A stretch of DNA of 64,000 nucleotides from Silurus meridionalis (GCF_014805685.1 NC_060906.1:10343846-10407845), one strand, 5' to 3'. Positions 1 to 14,154 are shown, counted from the stretch's first letter. Notes: generated by a model from the sequence alone, not told the origin. Translations and numbers: made by a program.

Positions 1-739
1 TGACTCAAGTCTTTCTATTTATTTGAAACACACTTCTATAAATTAAATAAATACATTTCTGGTTTATGAAGTTCACGAGTGCTGCGTAATGAGGCGTTGT
101 GTTTTGAACTACAGGAAAATTGGTACACAATTCAGCAATACAATTAAAAATATATATTTTTTAATTGACTCTTCACTTTCGATTCCACTCGCCCAGAACT
201 TCTTCCTCTTTACCGGTGGTTTGGAGACTTATGCAGTCTTTGTCTCCACAATTATAAAACATAATTAGTTTATGTACTGTTGTAAATGCCCTTTATATGC
301 CACAATATGCCACATCCAAAACCGGACTCTTAAGTAAGGTCTTACGAGGTGACTTATGAAGGTCGGCGCTTCCTGTGACTCTGTGTCCAGCCTTGTGTTG
401 CCATCTGTTGGAGTGTTGATACCATCTCTTATACCTAAACTGTTCTCAGTTCACACAATGTGTTTATGGCATCAAATTATATTTGCCAGCTTCCTCCAGC
501 TTGCTCTCTTCCCACATTGCATCCCGGTGCCATATGTTCCAAAGGAAAGCAATGCCCACACACACACCTGGATAAAAGAGAACAGGATTCATCAGACCAG
601 GCACCTTTTCCATTACTTCATGGTCTACTTTGATGCCCATTGTAGGTGCTTTCATTGGTAAACAGAAGTCAGCGGCCTGCAGTTACACAGCACCTCCATA
701 CTCAGTGAGCTCTGATGCGATCTGTCTTCTGACACCTTT

Positions 740-905
740 GTGCAAGAGTAGCTCTTCTATGTTATTGGACCACGGCGTAGCGGGGGAAATTTCACAGGAC
801 CTGTTGTTGTATAGACGCTCTGACCCAGTCATCTAGCCTTAACAACGTGGCTCTTGTCCGAGTCGTTCAGGTCCATTCAGTCGCCCATTTTTTCTGCTTC
901 AAGAA
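740..905. mobile_element. Interior fragment of the same Tc1 MITE family
   Basis: GACGCTCTGACCCAGTCATC, GTCCGAGTCGTTCAGGTCC and TCGCCCATTTTTTCTGCTTC correspond to the interior of 50275-50707. No terminal repeats are seen. 28080-28235 is a further fragment. Confidence 0.55.
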
Positions 906-921
906 CTTGTTTACTTGCTGC

Positions 922-1445
922 CAGAGGTGGGAAGTAATGAAGTACTAATACTTTGTTACTTTGATATTTTGATGTATCAGTACTTTACTTCACACAATTT
1001 TCTTCTCATTGCAGTTTTTGAGTCCATCAACCTGTTTCTTGTCATTGCGTGGCTTTTATCTTCCACTGGTGTATTTCCTGGCTCTTACACACCACAGATG
1101 TAGGCTAGTTTACGAAGCTAACAATCAGCAAGACTACAAGTAAGGAGTTGATCATCATCATCTTTGCTCTGCTTGTGTTCTATAAAGTGGATGTTCAGCC
1201 TGAATACATTTATTAGCTAACATTTTTTAACTCTTTTGTATAATATTATGTGAGGTTCAAATACCAGTGTGACACTAAAACAGTTAGTAGTAATGGCTAC
1301 TTTTTACTTAAGTAAATGTCAGAGCCCAAACTTCTTTACTTTAACTTGAGTGTAAAAGTGTAGTCAGTACAGTAGCTTTTACCAGAGTCTTTTAAAACGA
1401 GTATCTGTACTTCTACTTGAGTGAAGGATGTTTACTTTTGCATCC
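922..1445. mobile_element. Decayed short copy of the same hAT family
   Basis: It starts CAGAGGTGGGAAGTAATG and runs through GTACTTCTACTTGAGTGAAGGATG to TTTACTTTTGC, which corresponds in reverse order to the ends of the 39106-40609 element. The right terminus is eroded and no target duplication is visible. Confidence 0.6.
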
Positions 1446-1942
1446 TAATAGATTTCACACCTTTACAGATGCCACTGAGATTATCAACGTTATTCACGTC
1501 CCGTCTGCGGTTTTAATACCATGACTGATCGATGTGTGTGTGTTTGTGTGTGTATATATGTTATATATAAGTATATAATACATATATATATATTGTCATT
1601 GACACATGAAGCAGGTGAATAGAAACCCTTTCCCAGAATTTACAATTGGAGTTCTTTCAGAGATAACAGGATGTGTGTGTGGGTGTGTAAGTAAACATTT
1701 TCTAACAGCTAAATAACCTAAGATACAAAAGTCTTTTGTTAACTTGTGGGATGTTGAGTAACATTGATGTGTAATAACTCTGACCTGAACTCTTCTCTGT
1801 CAGAGGGTCACGTGTTTCTCTTTTATTATGACCAGAAATTACAAACCTCAAAACAGACCGTAACTCCAGCTTCTATCCACAACTTTCCTTTGGGTTGTTT
1901 TTTTTTCTTGTCCAGAGTTCACAACCTGCTTTGGAAGAGTTT

Positions 1943-1944
<2 letters not shown>

Positions 1945-1989
<45 letters not shown>
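1945..1989. repeat. (CA)n microsatellite
   Basis: About 22 CA units. The downstream flank to 4270 holds no gene or named repeat that I can see beyond poly-A and poly-T runs. Confidence 0.95.
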
Positions 1990-1992
<3 letters not shown>

Positions 1993-4270
1993 TAGAGAGC
2001 AATAAGAAGCAAAACTCGGACTTGCGTAACTGCCCAGAAACAAAGAGGCTTTATAGGTTGTGTGACTCAATGCTGTCAGGGAAATTTACTGAGTGCAATA
2101 GATGTTGCCGTGTCCATGTTGGCTAATGATCCAGAAACAGCACAACATCACTGATCCAGTGAGGTCTGGGAATATGAACTGCATGTTCTTCATGATGAAT
2201 TTTGTAGAAGTTACACACCATTACTGCATCGCTGGGTTGTTTATTTAGTAAATAATCGTTTTTTCTATGATTTTCCAGTACTGTTTCCTTGTTTCATAAT
2301 TTCTTTTATTAACTTTATATAAGTGAGTTCACATGAAATAAACCAGGTGCTTTTTCTTTTTTACTTTAACCTTTAAAATCCTTTTAAATCCTTTTTTTTT
2401 AATTTTTTGAAACATTTACCCTTTAGTTAAAATGGATCCATGTTAATTAAAATCCATAGTAATCTATGGCTAACCAAGCATTAAATATATAAATGAGCAT
2501 ATATTAGAATCTCAGCCTCACATACATTTTCCCCAAAGAATAAATAAATCAGGCATCAGTACTTTATCATAGAACCAATGCAGCTTTCCATTAGTTTGGC
2601 TTGTTTACCCTTATTATTCAAATTTCTTTAATAAACAGTTTAAGAAATAAAAGCCCAGGACCACCTAATAAATAAATACATTCCATTTGCATGATTTGTT
2701 TTCCTGAGAATCTGGTGTGCACCAAATAATGACCTAAAAGAAAAAAGTTCTGCCATGTCGTTTTCTTACCAAAAAAAAAAAAAAGTGATGCCCAAGAAAT
2801 GTTTTCCCCAAGAAATGTTTTCCCCAAACGTCTGACATTTTTAATAATGTATTAATAAGGAAATAGGTCATCTAATATTACTAGATTTTATTCCCTTTTC
2901 ATGTGGTCAGATATGAAATAATTATTGCAGTTGAAATATGCTGTACTGTAAATCTTTATCCTCATAAAACACTAGAAGCCTAATTTTCAACCAAGCGTGC
3001 ATACTGGCAAAGACGTGTGGAGACTCGCACAAGATTTAAACCAGAAGCACAGCAGTGGAGCTCAGGCCTAGACTTCGTAGCTCACGGTTTTCGGCAGGTT
3101 CTGATGCGCAAGAAAAGCAGAGATTAGATGGAAAACTTGTGTGGGATATAAAGAAACTGTGACAAAGAAACTGACCACTGTTCCGTCTCGTCCATCTCTG
3201 GATATTGCTGTAGTATTTATTGTGTCTGTGTTCGTTGCCATGGCTTGGCCCTGCTGCCTACTGTGGACCTGCAGAAACCAACTACCACACTGGCAATGAG
3301 AACAGAGGGAACGGGAAATAAATTGGGAGATGGAAGCAAAAGAGAGAAGCGGGCAAATGTTTTTAAAACCGAAACAGCTTTAGCAGATGCAGGAGACTCT
3401 GTACTGTGCAGTGAAATGTAGTAAAATCCTGTATAATGACATTTTCAGTAGAAAGAAGAAAGCGGAGTGATGAGGAGACGAGAGAGAGACATCGACGTGG
3501 GGAAACTTCAGCTTCTGAAATGCAGGCGTGCTTTAAAACCAATTTATTTCAAAACGCAAAAGTAGTTCACAGTCTTTTAATGCAATTCCTTTGCTCGAGG
3601 AACGGATATTTACATATAAATTAAATACAAAAAAGAATAGGAACATCCTGAAAGCCATACAAGTTGATTCAAATTTTTACAGATGTCTCACCGTTACCAA
3701 TGAAACCATCAAGAGCGACTCGCCTACTGTACAGGTCGTACGAACCAGATTACTCCACTAACCAACAAAACGTTAGCGCGACGCTCGTTGCGGTTTTAGA
3801 CTCCTATGTGCTGGTGACAAGCAGATCGATTCATCCAAAAAACACCAAAACAATAAAAAGCCTTGCACTGACGTCTGGACCTACTTAACTTTAAAGCAGG
3901 TTTTTTTTTTTTTTTGCTAGTCGTTTACATTTATGGCATTTGGCAGACATGATTTACATTTACTTCATTCATACAACTGAGCATTTTTTATTTGTATTTT
4001 TAAAACAAGCTTCAGATTAGAAATTCCTCTAATTCAGATACTCCATTGCTGTAAATGTAATTGGAGGAGTATTCAGGTTTACATGGCCGTACTTACACCG
4101 TAAAGAAACTCGTAAAATCCGTGCCGAATTATTAAAACCGGAGCAACTCGCTCATTAACTTACACCTTTATAGGAAGTGCTCGGTGAAAACCACAACGCT
4201 ACGACGTGCCACAATTAGCCATGATCACTTCACTTTTCAGCAACCGATTTATATGTCCACGAGGGACAAC

Positions 4271-4680
4271 AGAGAAATGAAACTTGGATATATTTTATAG
4301 TCAATGTGCAGCTTGTAAAGCAGTACAGATTTACTGTCCTCTATAAAATGTCACGGTGCATGTTGGAATCCATGTTTCCCTCGATGAACCGCAGCTCTCC
4401 AGTACCCGTAGCACTCATGCAGACCCAGAACATGATGCTACCACCACCATGCTTGACTGTAGGCAAGGCACACTTTTCTTGGTACTTCTCACCAGTGGGG
4501 GGCGCCACACATGCTGAACACCAAGTGAACTGTTATCACTTAGGGTGTACTCACTTTTGTTGGCAGTTATTTAGACAATAATGGCTGTATGTTGAGATAT
4601 TTTTAGAGGACAGTAAATCTGTACTGCTATACAAGCTGCACATTGACCACTCTAAAATATATCTGAGTTTCATTTCTATA
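4271..4680. mobile_element. Tc1-type MITE with long inverted repeats
   Basis: About 75-bp inverted repeats: AGAAATGAAACTTGGATATA... at 4273 pairs with ...GAGTTTCATTTCT at 4677. The core TGCAGCTTGTA/TACAAGCTGCA and CAGTACAGATTTACTGTCC are included. The interior carries a short Tc1 remnant (GATGCTACCACCACCATGCTTG). It lies in the vamp4 3' flank. Confidence 0.75.
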
Positions 4681-4739
4681 GTCTCTTGAGAACATATACT
4701 AAGATGTGAGAGGGATACAGTACTCGCTTTTGTGAGACA

Positions 4740-4756
4740 CTGTGTGTGTGTGTGTG

Positions 4757-4822
<66 letters not shown>

Positions 4823-4899
4823 TATACACACGTACATATACATACATACACACATTCCTTTAAAGTGAGAAAATAACAAATAAATAAATTAATTCACGT

Positions 4900-4964
<65 letters not shown>

Positions 4965-4966
4965 TG
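4740..4966. repeat. TG/TA/CA compound microsatellites, vamp4 3' flank
   Basis: (TG)n at 4740-4757, (TA)n at 4760-4811, (CA)n to about 4852, then (TG)n at 4901-4960. Confidence 0.95.
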
Positions 4967-5319
4967 CGTGCTGCTAAGCCTGGGAGGAATGGTTGAGGTC
5001 TTTGTTTCGTCAGACAATCGTAGAATAATAAAACCGGATATATAAACCGTAAGACTGCGACTTGGTTTAGAAACACAACGATGTATGTACATTTACTGCA
5101 TGAGTAGGGTGTGGGAGAAGGGTGGGCCGCTATCGACGGCGTGCCGAGTCAGTCGAAGAACATAACCCACAAATATGTGGTGTCGTAGTCGATTCTGCCG
5201 AAGCGTCGGCGAAGCCGTTTCAGCACATCTCGCAGCACCACGTTCTCGTGTGAGGGAATGGCGAAGGAGCGGGAGGATGGAGGAAGAGCGGATGAAGCCT
5301 CCAACCTCCGTGCAGGAAA

Positions 5320-8300
5320 CTAGTGATACCGCATTATCACAGGGACTAGACAGAGAAAAAAAATGAGAGCGAGAGGATAAGTTAATGATGTCATCGTTTG
5401 GTTAAATCGTGAATAGAATAGAAAGTTGTGTATACATACTAATTATAATAAGCAGCAATATGACTATCACCAACGCCACGATCATCTTCATCTGTGGAGG
5501 GAGGGAGGGAAGTTATTTAGTTTCCATTTAAAAACTACAGTATAATCATTACACTATCATGTGCTTCTGTTGTTCTATTGTCATTAATAACCAACATGCT
5601 CCATTACACCGATCAGGCATAACATTATGACCACCTGCCTAATATCGTGTTGGTTTCCTTTTTGCTGCCAAAACAGTTCAGACCCATTGAGCATTAACAT
5701 ACCTTTATGTCTTTCCACCACATCCTCCTGTGTAGCTGTTTGGCCCGGCTGCTGAACGCAGACGCGTTGTCAGACAGGCTCTCTGAAAACCCAAAAAAAT
5801 AAACTCTTAGGTCTAGACATGTGTCCACTGAATGACAGGACAGGGTTACGCAATACACAACTATGCACTATTTATTTATAAAATCAGAAGTCTGGGCAGG
5901 CAGTAATAATGATGATGCCCTGCCCATCCCACTACACCTGCACGAGCCAGCGAGCATCAGGAAAATTTCAAAGCCTGGACCAATGTGGAAAGAACTGAGT
6001 AAGAGTGGACTGCATTCGACCCACTGCCTTAACCCCGCTTTCATTCCCCAAATTATATAACAGCCCTACTGAAACGCCCGTTGGCATGCGCTGGCCGGAG
6101 AAAGCTTGGCTTCATCTCCGTCTGGAATTTTCGGCGATTTTCATTAACGAGCTTTCGAATAATGAAAGCAAATTTCAAGAAACGAAGCCATGATTCGCTC
6201 TGCTCTTGTGCTTTGGTAATAGTCAGAATGTTGGCTCTCGATCATTACTTCATTTGCCGTTCGCTTTTTAATAGAAAAAAAATGGGAATTCCAAAGACGG
6301 ACACGAAGCCGAGCCTCCTTTCATTAAAAGAGATGCCTGCTGATTTTAGGCCTGCTGGGACAGCAAACAGGTACTAGTATATACAACAAGGTAAGAACAA
6401 GCGTTTTCCTTCACTGAAGGCCAAATACTCCACATAGCACCATGAGGGCAGAGCAGCTCTCTTGCTGGATGTAATATGTACAATATAACAGAATGTTTAT
6501 AACATACTGCAACCTTGATTTGTTTAAACATGGAAGCTGGAAAATGTTTGGCTTGTTATTATGTTGGAAAACTACTGTTCGGCTTCAGAATGTCACATGT
6601 TGGAATCCATGTTTCCCCGCAGCTCCCCAGCACTCATGCAGCCTCAGACCATGATGCTACCACCACCATGCTTGACTGCAGGCAAGACACAATTTTCTTA
6701 GTACTTCTCACCAGTGGGGGGCGCCACACATGCTGAACATCAAGTGAACTGTTATCACTTAGGGTGTACTCACTTTTGTTGGCAGTTATTTAGACAATAA
6801 TGACTGTACAATATAACAGAATGTTTATAACATTGATTTGTTTAAACATGAAAGCTGGATTAAGAAAAACAAGAAGCCATTTAAGGATCTGCGTATAGAT
6901 GACTAATATCATCTTAGTATATAATCGGAAAAAAAAAACTAGCCTTGTGGTAAGTATTCGGTTAAGATTGCGGTAGGTTTTTGGAAATGACCGTATATAT
7001 CAAACCCTTCTACCATGTGGAAGTGAGTGAGTTATAAACAATAATATTCTAAACCCCATACCATCCACGTTTAGAGCATTTGGCAGACCCTAATCCTGGA
7101 GCAATTTACACAAGTGCAGAATCTTTTTTTGCATCTCATATAAAATAATATTGTGAATGTTATTATTACACTTTGCACTTCAGGTATAATACTTTGCCAG
7201 CTTTGTGCAGCACAGTATAATGGTGCAGGATACAAAAAAAAAACACGCACTCAATGAGCAGTAAAAATGACTTATGATTGAAGTGTATGTGAACGCCTAA
7301 ACCGATTTTTTCCAAAGTATGAATTCCAGTGTGAGCTATAATTTTCTATTATAGTCTGCATTAGCTGTAGCTTTCTAAACCTCGACCTTCTTGTCCGAAC
7401 CGCAAGGTAATAGGCTCGACATGACTTTATGCATGCGCGCTGCTGCTTATCGTCTGATGAGAAAAGCATATGGTCGTTTGCCAAGCTGCTCGGAGGTTCA
7501 GCTCATGGTTTAGGGAAACCATGCGGTATTTCAAAGCAATATCCGTTTTTTTAATAAACAGTGTCACAGATATTTATGAAGGGCAATACCAGGACCATCA
7601 ACCTCTTTAACCCGTACACAATGTTCAAACTGAATAAACAAACACTTTTGTTTCCACTCTTCCCAGGCCATAAAAATGAGCAGAGCACTGGCCAAAAGAT
7701 TACTATGAGATCAGAAACAGAGGGAGCCGTCAATCATTTTCGATTAATGTCAGTTGGCGCTTGAAAAAGACGACACTTTTGGTGTATGATAGCTCGTATC
7801 AGCACGATTCTGTCTTAATGTGCAGTGCTGCTCTGAGTGATTTACAACACGATCTCCTGAGATACTTAATCCTTTCCTAATGGTTTGGCTCTGGGTTCCT
7901 CAGAGACAACAACTTCCTTTCACTGGTGTACCTCATAAACTTCTTCTGAACTGCAAAGCAAGGACACTAAAGCAGGATATGTATTCGGTTTGCACCACGA
8001 GTGACACATAGCCGTCTCAAATAGCCTAGATCGGTGTTTCCTAATCCACAAACGCTTGCCCTTTCCCAGACCCAGATCAGTATAATTATACTGCTATTTA
8101 GTGCTGTTTGCTCCAAGCATGTTGGTAGCTGGAACAGAGCCCCTGTGGACTATATCGAGAAGCTCTTCCCTAGATACACATTTAAGAGTAGATACAAATC
8201 ACTACGATACTAACCAGTGCCTAGCGAGTCTGGAAAATCGAAATTACGTTCGAAACAGAAAGGCATCTACTTCAAAGCCACTGTGTGGCATCTTGAAGTT

Positions 8301-9227
8301 GTTGAACCGAAATGGGTTTTGCTCCAAGCACCGGGGGTGAGTGATTGATCTACCCCATCCACCCCCTTTAATGGATCGCATTCTCTTCTCACCAGATTTA
8401 TCCTGCAGGTCTTCAAGGCGCTCTCCGCGTTCAATCACCTTCGAGATGTTCTCCTGCATCACGTCGATCACCTCGTCCACTTGAGACTGCACGCTAATGC
8501 GCAAGAGTGGAAAGAAAGAGCATTGTAGAAAAAAACAACAACAAAGTGTGTTACTACACGTGCATGGGTGAGGTTTTAGTGGTGCACTAAGCTATTTTGA
8601 CCTCTGCTAGTCTGGGGCCTGCATAAAAGAACGATAAAAATGCAAAACAATTCCTGCCGTCACTGACATATTGTTAGTGGAATGAGCTTCCATCGAAGCC
8701 AGTTGTTCAGGAGTCTCCACCTCGCACCACCCACAGTTGTACTACTTGCTGTGTTGTTATTAGACTCCAAAACACTGGCCGAGCCAAGGGTGGCAGCAAA
8801 CTGAGGAAACCTCGCGCTGGCGTTACCGAAACAATTTGTGGCCTGGCTGCATCGGCTGAACCACATCAGAAGCCGGAGGATTATTGGAATTTAACGGCGC
8901 GGTCCAAACTCAAAACAGAGCGCATGCCGATGCCGCGTTCCGAACTCCTAAACCAAAAAGGTGTTTGTATTAATTCCATCGAAATGTTTGGAATGACACG
9001 CTTTCAAAGGCAATTATTTTGTTCTGTCCCGGTGTTCCAAATAATGATAAAACCTTTTGCCGTCGACGTGAACGCAGGCTGGGTAGGTCTGGGGGAAAAA
9101 TATGTCTCCATCACTGGAAAAGTGTGCTTTCGGAAATCTATTTATGAGAACGTTATGCAAGATCACCGGGACCAGATTTCAGGCCACGTGCACCAAGACG
9201 TACATTTTATTCAATTAATAATGTCAC

Positions 9228-9278
<51 letters not shown>

Positions 9279-12025
9279 TTTGTTCACCACTTTAAACAAA
9301 AAATCTCCAGGAAAACTAAGAATTGCACTGAAAACAACCCCAAAACCCCTCTGGTAACAACTTACTGTCTGATTTTGTCATTCTGGGGACCAAATCTGGG
9401 TCCAGTTGGTCCTCTCCTGTGACAAGAAAGTAAAAAAAGACCAGGATTTCCTTTTAAATGATTTAAACATGCAATTAAAAGACACTGTATGTGTCTGTAC
9501 TCACAAAAAGAAATCTTCCTCTTCATCAGAGTCTTCCTCCAGCAGGTTCCTCTGTTGAATGAGATGTTGCACGTTAATGGCTTTTATACAGTTTAATGAC
9601 TTCCTGATGTACCTACTGGACCATAATTAGCCTCTGTAAGCATAAGATGTTTTTTTTAATACAAATCGGCCTTATTTTAAAAATTTCAGCTTCTGCTACA
9701 CGTTGTAATTGTACAGTGGCTCAATGTGCACTGCAGGTGACTGAGCAGTTTGAGTGGGCGAGAAAGGTTTAACATCCTCACATTAAAAAACTGTAACTGA
9801 ACCCAGACTCCACATGCAGGACTGGAGCGTCTGCTGTTTCACCAGTGGCCTGGCTCTTATACTATAATACAAATATGAATCGCTCTCTTTTGAAATGTAA
9901 AATCAACAGTGATTGTGTAACAGCCACCTGAAACATTAGACAAATATCGATCGAGACGTTTTTTTTTTCGCTTGTCAGACGGTCGAAAGGGAATATTTAC
10001 GAGGGAAAGAACTCAAGAAGACTTTTCTTTGGATGTATTAGCGCTTGGCATTGTCTGCTAACACTATGCAGCTGGGTCCGTCAGACCTAAATACGGTGCT
10101 GACAGTGATGAGGGCCGAGTCGGACCGAGGTTTTCCGCATGTCCTATTGAAGACAGACATTGTCTAAAAGACGGCTGAATGAGGATAGTGGTCTTTACTC
10201 CTACGTAAACCTCACGAGTTCTGAGACTCCATACGTCTAATTCATCTATGTTACATTGCTCATCGTTCTGCCATCTTTCACAACAATTCTGCCATTTTGT
10301 AATACACTCTTTATGGATTTATTTAATACCATATCATAGACATACAATTCTGAATGGAAATGAAAAAATAAGAAGTCAAGTAATGTGTGCAAAAAAAAAA
10401 AAAAAAAAAGGAAGGAAAAAAAAAAACAGGAACGGAGAAAAGGTCACATGGGTAACATCAGAACACAGACGTGGACTGGGAGTCATTACCGGTGATCTGC
10501 TAGTAGGAAGAAATGAGCAAGTGAGAAAGAGAGAGAGAGAGAGATTGTTTTGTAACATTCTAACATAAAGAAAAAAATGTGAAAATGGACATGAGCCATT
10601 ATTCTTTCTAATGTCCTCCCACACTAAGAAGCAGGAGAATGCAGTGATGATTTGGTGTAACAATATGTGGCCATTAGTTTACTGAGTGGACAACCGTGCA
10701 CGCAGTGACGTTAGGGGTTTAATCCAATTTAACATTCGTCCATATTGATTTATTATTCGTTTATAACCGACTCTGCCACCAAAACCACTGACAGACACTA
10801 CTGTCTTGTTAAGTGTACTTTTTTAACATGCCAACAGATGGCAGCATGCGGCTGCACGCACAGTCACAGGCAGCACAGACCTTCATAAGTCAGTGTGCCA
10901 AAGACAAACCGTCACAGAGCTCTCCTCAAGTGGGAGTTCCTTGCTGGGAAACACTCTCACTTTCGCATCCACCCTAATCGCCAGATTTGGCTCCTGAGGA
11001 CTCCTGCGTTTCTCCGTTCCATTCTAATTTCTTATATAGCATTTGTCTACTACAACGGTTAACTTCTGTTGTCAATGCTTGCTTTTAATGTCTGTATATT
11101 TAATTTATGCATATATCATTTAATTACTATACAAAATTCAATTCAGTTTTTTAAATGATTAATTCTAGATGCTTATATCTTCACAACTGAACAAAATGTC
11201 TGTGTATTTCTTTCAACAAAGATGGTCGAAACAATGTTGTATTATGTTTTATATCGATTTATAAGCCAAATTATACAAATTATACACAAATGCTGTATTT
11301 ATTTTATTTTTTCCCAATTTGTTCGTTTTTTAAGTATACTTTTATTCATATATACCCTAAACTACCCTACTATTATGTAGTTATAATAAGCAAAACATCT
11401 AATAAAAAAAATAAATATTTTATTTGATTAACTGGAAGAAGAAAAAAAAGGTCACATAAATCAATTAACAAAATAATCGTTAGTTGTGGCAACAGACCTG
11501 ACCATCACAGCAGATCCCAAACTGATCCCAAAAGTCTTCCTAGTTCCTTTCACTGCTTAAGGAGACCAGGCGTGAGAATGTCCCTGAAGACAACCCTACT
11601 GAACACTGACGAACTGGAACACTGACTGAACCCCAGACCTTCTCAACATCAGTACCAGACATTACTACAGACATACTAAATTAACAGGAAAGCCTTTCTA
11701 GAACAATGGCACCCATTATAACATTAAAGGAAGGCTGAATCTGGAATGGGATCTTCCAAAAAGCGCATATGACTGTGATGTGAGGTGTCCATGAATCTTT
11801 GGCCATTCTTTTTTCCCCCCTCTCTTTCCATCTCCACAGCGTTTCCATTTACGATGCACATGCACAACACCCCAAAATGTGTATTTAAAATTTAGCCTGT
11901 GACAGCAGGCTTTTAGATTTAAGCATTCCCAAGATTCCCTGTGTCATGACACACCTTACCCTCTCACTGCGCACAGAGCCGGTGACCTCGTCGTCGTTCA
12001 GGTGCCGCTTGAATTTGGGAGGCAT
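5320..12025 (-). CDS. vamp4: Vesicle-associated membrane protein 4 (v-SNARE), complete, 7 coding exons
   Basis: R-SNARE of trans-Golgi network and endosomes, used in endosome-to-TGN and bulk-endocytic membrane fusion (family knowledge). Exons on the minus strand: 12025-11960, 9551-9505, 9416-9366, 8493-8393, 5782-5703, 5491-5440 and 5345-5320 (stop TAG). All have AG/GT borders and consistent phases, giving 140 residues against 141 in human. The start is the ATG of MPPKFKRHLND, which is conserved. Visible parts: the dileucine-acidic TGN-sorting motif RRNLLEEDSDEEED (residues 22-35), a SNARE core from about residue 53 with zero-layer Arg77 in VIERGERL, a juxtamembrane MWWK (110-113), and one C-terminal transmembrane helix (about 119-136) with a short luminal end IMRYH. 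The last exon is only 26 nt and was placed from the acceptor TCTAG and frame; it is the least certain exon. A 5' untranslated exon must lie above 12025 and was not firmly located. Confidence 0.95.
5604..5695. mobile_element. Tc1 MITE end abutting a vamp4 splice donor
   Basis: ACCGATCAGGCATAACATTATGACCACC is the terminus of a very common fish Tc1 MITE; here it is quoted only in part. A fuller copy lies at 50275-50707. This fragment ends within about 10 bp of the donor of vamp4 exon 5782-5703 (minus strand). Confidence 0.65.
6590..6808. mobile_element. Fragment of the same Tc1 MITE family, vamp4 intron
   Basis: It repeats the interior of 4271-4680 (TGTTGGAATCCATGTTTCCC, GATGCTACCACCACCATGC, GTGGGGGGCGCC, TTATTTAGACAATAATG) but lacks the terminal repeats. 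It lies in the intron between vamp4 exons 8393 and 5782. Confidence 0.7.
10815..11030 (+). mobile_element. Degenerate mariner/Tc1 transposase fragment
   Basis: One plus-strand frame reads SLSHPP, a stop, then SPDLAPED, resembling the catalytic HPPYSPDLAPSD block of mariner transposases. No terminal repeats were found and the frame is broken, so this is a weak call. Confidence 0.4.
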
Positions 12026-12099
12026 GTTGGCGTCGGTCTGCTCCTCCCTCTCTGGCTCACTCTTGCGGGACCACAAGAGAAAAATAAACCTCAATCAAA

Positions 12100-14150
12100 C
12101 ACTACAGCCTTCACCATTAAAAAAAAAAGCACTTCATATACACAAATTAGTGCACAATTTTAAAACCCCCCTGGCAGAAATAACACATGTTAAGAGGAAA
12201 AGCTGGAAAAAAGATCTAGACAGCTACAAGTCAGGCAGAATGGAGTAACTGAGGGGCCACAGAAAATTATTTATTATTACAAAAGATACACTTGGCGGCA
12301 GTAATAAAGGTACAGCTTTGGACAAATGACAAGAATTGTTTTTTTTCCCCCAATTACACGACAAATTTGCACCTTTCTGAAAATGAAATGCTGAAAAAAA
12401 CAAGTATCTGATAAACAACAATTTCATGCTTGAATGAAGCGAAAGATTCATGCATAAATTTACTTTGCGGTAATCCTGTTATTAAATTACAGGGAAAATG
12501 TACCTGTAATTTAAATATATCCCACAGCAGTGTGCACTTTTCTTCTTCTCCTACTTCTAGACAATAGTTTAATTGTTACAGACTTGTCTTGAAAGAACTA
12601 CGATTTAGAAATCATCACTTATACAGTTTCAACTTGCATATTTGAGCCTATAAGTAGGCATAAAAAAAAAACAAAACAAAAAAAAAAAAACACTGTAGGT
12701 CCTACATACAAACACAGGACATCAATCATCTTGATGCCAGGATCTGGATCACTGGACAAGATGATACTTAGGGATTTTTGGGAAAGGTGGGATTGATGCG
12801 TTCCTACCTGTAGAAGTTTCTATGTCTGAACAGCCAGTACCAAGATCCTTAGACTATGACTGTAATGCTCTTTAACACCACTAGGGGATATGTAAATTTT
12901 TTTCACCCATCTTTTTCAGTGAAAACAAGCAGATGAAAAACAAAAGAAAAATGTCCTTCTGGCACTCCCACCCGTTCAACACAAATATAGTATGGAGGTC
13001 TGGTACCATTGAATCCACTGTCCTCTCTTTGAAACTGCTTTCCGCTTGTTGCGTCGAAGAAAAGAACGGACGGAAAACGAGCTCCCTTCTGGCCCACGTG
13101 TGCGCCAAACGATCCAGAAACTCAGGAGCAGAGGGAAAAACTGGAGATGCGAAGTCAATAGCAGGGAAATGTAGAGAAAAGAAAAAGAAGGAATTTAGGA
13201 AGATCGCGTCAGCAAGAATAGAAGAGAAAGACGCAGGAAGAAATACACTACGACCATAAACGCAATTATGTAAGAATAAAATCTGATCATGGAAGTTGGG
13301 AAGGAAATGTTCCATGGAAATCATGAATAAAATGATGAACATGATGATGATGATGGTTGAGAGAGCAAGATGAGGACTGTGGTCTCTCTTTTGGAAAAAC
13401 ACCACCATATTTTTGCTATTTTTGACAATATTAATTCAGGGATCATGGATATCGAGTGTTTTGGTGAACTGGGATGTTTGGATGCTGTCGTCTCCTCACT
13501 CTGACATGTTTCCTCAGGTTTGTTAGTGGTGGTATTGAGGGCCGTCTCTTATCCCAGAGATCCCTCATGTCAGTGTTACCTTCTGCCTCTTCTTTTAGTT
13601 ATGCTTAAAATCGAGCTTCTTGAAGAAGACACTAATGTCTTGACATTACGACTTGATAATGTTTATAGGATGATGTTCTCAAGTTTTAATGAGATTGAAA
13701 GTGACAGTATTGTCATTGGTCCGTTTGAATTTGAGGGGAGGAGCCTCATTTATAAAGAGCTTAACTGTTTGTTGGACTAGTAGCCAATGCGGCATTTGTC
13801 GTGATGTAAAGTGCTAATCGTTTGTGTACGTTTTCTCTTGTTTTACACTTTGTTTTTTTTCCGCTTCTATTTGGAACCATATTAGATGAATCCTGTTCCA
13901 CTATTTGGTGCATTCACTGAGAAGAAAAAAATATAAGTAACGCCAAGAAAGTTCGTTTTTATGCTCATTTTGCTGCCTACTTTGCACCCATCAAGACGGC
14001 TACGCAACACTGTACAGTGTCCTTAAACCTTTCTGAAACAGTAAGGATACTTAATAATCCTTATTTTGCTTCCTCTCCTTCTCTCTCTCTTACCAGTAAT
14101 CCTGTCCTTCTCTTCTATTGAATAAACATTTAGTGTTGGCTAGATGATGG
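12100..14150. other. Upstream flank or first intron of vamp4, no gene recognised
   Basis: AT-rich, with poly-A/T runs at 12660-12690. A 175-codon minus-strand frame (13408-12881) has low-complexity hydrophobic and Phe/Ser-rich content, no family resemblance and no splice support; I regard it as chance. Confidence 0.5.
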
Positions 14151-14154
14151 TTTC

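Noticed and set aside
5175..5366. 63-codon plus-strand frame over the last vamp4 exon
   Set aside because: It runs antisense to the vamp4 C-terminal exon and has no similarity to known proteins.
12881..13408. 175-codon open frame on the minus strand
   Set aside because: Phe/Ser/Leu-rich, low-complexity content, no recognisable domain, no splice or codon-use support. Likely chance in AT-rich DNA.
13520..13780. 86-codon plus-strand frame with an acidic N-terminal half
   Set aside because: No family resemblance and no exon signals; treated as chance.
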